A stretch of 9,848 bases of DNA from an uncultured Bacteroidales bacterium (GTDB lineage: Bacteria; Bacteroidota; Bacteroidia; Bacteroidales; UBA932), in the NCBI GenBank assembly GCA_937898205.1, contig CALEJC010000248.1:1-9848 (forward strand), in the 5' to 3' direction. Shown one piece after another: positions 7,763 to 9,848 of this stretch. The notes under the pieces were generated by a model. That model ran no database searches, had not been told where the DNA came from, and saw nothing but the letters and a program-made list of their open reading frames with translations. How positions within the stretch are numbered: position 1 is the first letter of the stretch; the number at the start of each line of letters is the position of its first letter. The position numbers and the translations under genes are program-made.

Positions 7763-8473
7763 TTATTTGACTTTTCCGAAACGTCTATCTCGACTTGCAA
7801 ACTCTTCTAATGCCTCAAAGAACTGATTTCGTCTAAAATCAGGCCATAAGACATCGGTAAAAACAAACTCGGTATATGCTGTCTGCCAAAGCAAATAATT
7901 GCTGATTCTTTGTTCTCCGGAAGTGCGGATGAGCAAATCCGGATCCGGTATGCCTTTGGTGACCAGATAATCATCAAAATCATCCATACTCAAAGCACAA
8001 TCAGGATTGTCAATCAAATGCTGTGCCATCTTTTTAGCTGCCTGGAATATATCCCACTTGCCGCTATAACTCAGGAAGAGAATCATCGTGAGACCGGAAT
8101 TATCCTTTGTCTGAGCCTCAACCTTCTCTATCTCAGCTTTTAATCCATCGGAAAGACGCTCTTTATTACCCAAGACAAGAAATCTCACATTGTATTTCTT
8201 GAAGGTCGGAAGCTCGTGGATCATCGCCTTGCCCATCAGATCCATCAATCCGGAAACCTCGCTATCGGGTCTATTCCAGTTTTCCTCAGAAAAAGCATAG
8301 AACGAAACATATTTGATCCCCCACTCAACTGACGCCTCCATCACATCTCTCACACTCGACACGCCCTCATAGTGGCCATATATTCTTTCTTTTCCTCTCT
8401 GCTTTGCCCAACGGCCATTGCCGTCCATAATCAAAGTCACATGCTGAGGCAATTTTGAAGGTCTTTCCATCAT
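7763..8473 (-). CDS. uppS: Undecaprenyl diphosphate synthase (cis-prenyltransferase)
   Basis: This 236-residue enzyme adds isopentenyl units in cis to farnesyl diphosphate, giving undecaprenyl diphosphate, the lipid carrier for peptidoglycan and surface glycans. It acts at the inner face of the cytoplasmic membrane. Motifs in order: IMDGNGRWAKQRG (15-27) with the catalytic aspartate D17, GHYEG (33-37), FSEENWNRP (61-69), LSYSGKWDIF (134-143) and DLLIRTSGEQRISNYLLWQ (179-197), then FTDVLWPDF (205-213). The length is normal and no key residue is missing. Its start codon overlaps the end of the nadK frame in TAATG (stop at 8473-8475, ATG at 8471-8473), indicating coupled translation. A second ATG follows at once (8470) and could also serve. 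In the cluster it supplies the carrier lipid beside the outer-membrane assembly genes bamA and skp. Confidence 0.96.
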   Translation of the reverse strand: MMERPSKLPQHVTLIMDGNGRWAKQRGKERIYGHYEGVSSVRDVMEASVEWGIKYVSFYAFSEENWNRPDSEVSGLMDLMGKAMIHELPTFKKYNVRFLVLGNKERLSDGLKAEIEKVEAQTKDNSGLTMILFLSYSGKWDIFQAAKKMAQHLIDNPDCALSMDDFDDYLVTKGIPDPDLLIRTSGEQRISNYLLWQTAYTEFVFTDVLWPDFRRNQFFEALEEFASRDRRFGKVK

Positions 8474-8772
8474 TACAGTTCTTTATTATTACGCACATCC
8501 GCACCCCACAAAAGGCGACTGCGAAGCGCATCGATAAACGTTGATTGTCCGGAAGTAATTTTCTTTAAATGCTTGACACTCAATTGCAGATCCACTTTTG
8601 CTCCCACAGGGATTGTGTAGTCTCTATTGTCCATCGTCAAGACAGCATACTCATCGCGCGAGCGAAGGCTGATACTGATTTTTGAGCTCTGTGGGACAAT
8701 GAGCGGACGCACATTCAGGTTATGCGGCGACACCGATGAAGACTTTTGTGTCCGGAGTGCAAATCGGACCAC
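8473..8772 (-). pseudogene. nadK: NAD kinase, C-terminal part in a shifted frame
   Basis: This frame holds the last 84 residues of NAD kinase. The family match begins at PHNLNVRPLIVP (proline codon at 8725-8727) and continues through the C-terminal beta-rich region to ADVRNNKEL and the stop at 8473. The 15 codons before it, from an ATG at 8772, are an out-of-frame reading of the preceding nadK sequence and do not resemble the family, so this is not likely a gene in its own right. It is displaced by +1 relative to the frame encoding the catalytic N-terminal part. It ends in a TAATG overlap with uppS. The good conservation of the part says the gene was intact until recently, or is intact in the real genome and broken here by a sequencing or assembly error. 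Confidence 0.8.
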
Positions 8773-9286
8773 CGACGCTCAATGAATAGGCTGTAGAGCC
8801 GGAGCTTGTAGCAACAAGCAGACCGTCTGCCCAATAGGTCGGCAGCGCTGCGCCATCGACAACAACATCCACGCCCAACATTGATGCGCTCACACGGGAC
8901 ACACTCACCTCATTGAAAGCATAGGGCCAGAAATCCTCACACTCCGCACCTGACAGGCTTAATTGCAGAAGTGGTCTGGGGTCTATAGACAACTCTCCGG
9001 AATCGAGATAAGACACAAGCTCCTCCGGCTTCATCTCAGAGAGGAAACCCAAGCGGCCAAAATTTACACCAAGTATCGGAATATCAGCACTTACGGCTAT
9101 CCTGGCGCCCAAGAGGAATGTACCATCACCTCCGAGACTCAACAATGCAGCAGTTCCTTGCTTCACGTCCGAAGGGGTTTCGACCTGATAAAGTTCATGC
9201 CCGGCATCTGACATACTTTCAAGGAGTTGCCCCACCCGAGCATCCCCGATCAAAGAGTTCTTCTTGATATAGTAAGCAAATAACAT
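8720..9286 (-). pseudogene. nadK: NAD kinase, N-terminal and catalytic part, frameshifted before the end
   Basis: NAD kinase (NAD+ + ATP -> NADP+ + ADP) supplies the cell's NADP in the cytoplasm. From the ATG at 9286 this frame gives 188 residues: GGDGT at 52-56 with catalytic D54, NFGRLGFL at 75-82, the NE pair at 125-126 for NAD binding, and the TSSGSTAYSLSVGGP block around 160-174. It then reads KVFIGVAA and stops at 8720. The family continues with a P-x-x-PHxL loop, which is found in the +1 frame from 8727. The break therefore lies at about 8728-8740. Relative to the family about 8 bases seem missing; adding 2 would already restore the frame. The N-terminus is short and the start uncertain: an ATG at 9307 adds 7 residues but lies upstream of the likely promoter. 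Everything from 9357 upward in this frame is antisense to pdxJ. Confidence 0.85.
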
Positions 9287-9295
9287 AACGAACCC

Positions 9296-9303
9296 CAAAT
9301 TTA
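9296..9303 (-). promoter_or_regulatory. nadK: Candidate promoter of nadK (Bacteroidetes -7 box)
   Basis: On the minus strand TAAATTTG matches TAnnTTTG exactly, 9 bases before the nadK ATG at 9286. Transcription would begin only a few bases before that ATG, so the mRNA would be almost leaderless, or a later start is used. No clear TTTG -33 box lies 19-21 bases upstream, which weakens the call. Confidence 0.38.
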
Positions 9304-9324
9304 GCATTTTTCTGAAGAAATTAC

Positions 9325-9332
9325 TACTTTTG
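9325..9332 (+). promoter_or_regulatory. pdxJ: Candidate promoter of pdxJ (Bacteroidetes -7 box)
   Basis: TACTTTTG matches TAnnTTTG exactly. A weak -33 box, TTTA at 9300-9303, lies 21 bases upstream. Transcription would start near 9338-9340 and give a leader of about 18 bases before the ATG at 9357. The -33 element shares bases with the opposing nadK -7 box. Confidence 0.45.
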
Positions 9333-9356
9333 TACCTAAATAAACACCCGATAATT

Positions 9357-9848
9357 ATGACCAGACTTAGTGTCAATATCAACAAAATAGCGCTATTGAG
9401 AAATGCACGTGGAGGTAATATGCCTGATGTGCTGCAGGCAGCGCTTGATTGTGAAAGATTTGGAGCAGAAGGCATCACAGTACATCCGCGTCCTGACGAG
9501 AGACACATCAGGTATAGCGATGTGCGCACGCTCAGGCCGGCCGTCAAGACCGAATTCAATATTGAAGGCAATCCCACAGGAAGTTTTTCCGCACTTGTGT
9601 GCGAAGTTCTGCCCGATCAGGTAACTCTAGTTCCGGACGCCCCATCGGCACTGACCTCAAACGCAGGATGGGACACAATAAAAAATAGAGTCTTCCTGAC
9701 TCAGATCTGCAACTCATTCAAGTCCAGAGGCATCAGGACATCGATTTTCATCGATCCGGACCCCAAAATGGCAGAAGGGGCAAAAATCTGCGGAGCAGAC
9801 AGAGTAGAGCTTTACACCGCAGCCTATGCTGAAAACTATGCTGCAGAC
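9357..9848 (+). CDS. pdxJ: Pyridoxine 5'-phosphate synthase, N-terminal part (cut by window edge)
   Basis: The frame from the ATG at 9357 stays open for 164 codons to the window end. PdxJ condenses 1-deoxy-D-xylulose 5-phosphate with 3-amino-2-oxopropyl phosphate to pyridoxine 5'-phosphate, the ring-closing step of the DXP-dependent vitamin B6 pathway, in the cytoplasm as a TIM-barrel octamer. Visible family motifs are SVNINKIALLRNARGG (5-20), GAEGITVHPRPDERHI (36-51, holding the H43 and R45 active-site pair and R49/H50), EFNIEGNP (66-73, with catalytic E70) and QVTLVPDAPSALTSNAGWDT (88-107). These agree closely with Bacteroidetes PdxJ proteins. The family is about 240 residues long, so roughly a third is missing. 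It is the only plus-strand gene and is divergent from nadK. Confidence 0.95.
   Translation, partial: MTRLSVNINKIALLRNARGGNMPDVLQAALDCERFGAEGITVHPRPDERHIRYSDVRTLRPAVKTEFNIEGNPTGSFSALVCEVLPDQVTLVPDAPSALTSNAGWDTIKNRVFLTQICNSFKSRGIRTSIFIDPDPKMAEGAKICGADRVELYTAAYAENYAAD

Noticed and set aside
7732..7800. Upstream in-frame ATG for bamA
   Set aside because: It would overlap the end of uppS and place 23 charged and mixed residues before a clear signal peptide.
8720..8772. Programmed +1 frameshift in nadK as a recoding signal
   Set aside because: No convincing slippery sequence or stimulatory structure was seen, and a +1 shift would give a loop three residues shorter than the family; a deletion or error fits better.
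9287..9577. N-terminal extension of the nadK frame of 97 codons
   Set aside because: Most of it is antisense to pdxJ, it has no NadK similarity, and it passes upstream of the likely nadK promoter. The family-like sequence starts near the ATG at 9286.
1..9848. Search for CRISPR arrays, tRNAs, mobile elements, toxin or defence systems
   Set aside because: No regular direct repeats, tRNA-like folds, transposase or integrase motifs or defence domains were visible; all long frames are explained by core genes.

Overview
The window looks like chromosomal core DNA from an anaerobic member of the Bacteroidetes, probably order Bacteroidales. The support is: no Shine-Dalgarno sequences before the genes, A/T-rich leaders, good matches to the Bacteroidetes -7 promoter consensus (TAnnTTTG), the run nadK-uppS-bamA-skp with pdxJ divergent, a PdxJ of the 'SVNINKIA...' type, and a ferredoxin-linked 2-oxoacid oxidoreductase. 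No tRNA, rRNA, CRISPR array, insertion sequence, phage gene or transferred island was seen. Coding density is very high, and no stretch of 300 bases lacks a gene.

Right edge (9287-9848): a 70-bp divergent intergenic region carries two back-to-back promoter candidates. pdxJ (vitamin B6 synthesis, plus strand, cut by the window end) leaves to the right and nadK leaves to the left.

Minus-strand block 1 (9286 down to 4559): nadK (NAD kinase, here split by a frameshift), uppS (undecaprenyl diphosphate synthase), bamA (outer-membrane protein insertase) and skp/ompH (periplasmic chaperone). This is an envelope cluster: UppS makes the lipid carrier for peptidoglycan and glycan export, while Skp escorts beta-barrel precursors to BamA. 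A second promoter candidate for bamA-skp sits between uppS and bamA. A hairpin that may act as a terminator or attenuator follows skp.

Minus-strand block 2 (4489 down to 1): korA and korB (2-oxoacid:ferredoxin oxidoreductase, probably 2-oxoglutarate specific), gdhA (glutamate dehydrogenase) and the first 79 codons of polA (DNA polymerase I). GdhA interconverts glutamate and 2-oxoglutarate, and KorAB interconverts 2-oxoglutarate and succinyl-CoA with ferredoxin. Together they form a compact glutamate/2-oxoglutarate module. The GdhA cofactor pocket looks NAD-type rather than NADP-type, which leans towards a catabolic, electron-releasing direction.

I did not find a previously undescribed system. 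The points most worth checking are the nadK frameshift, the NAD-type GdhA beside KorAB, the overlapping divergent promoters, and the paired inverted repeats before korA.
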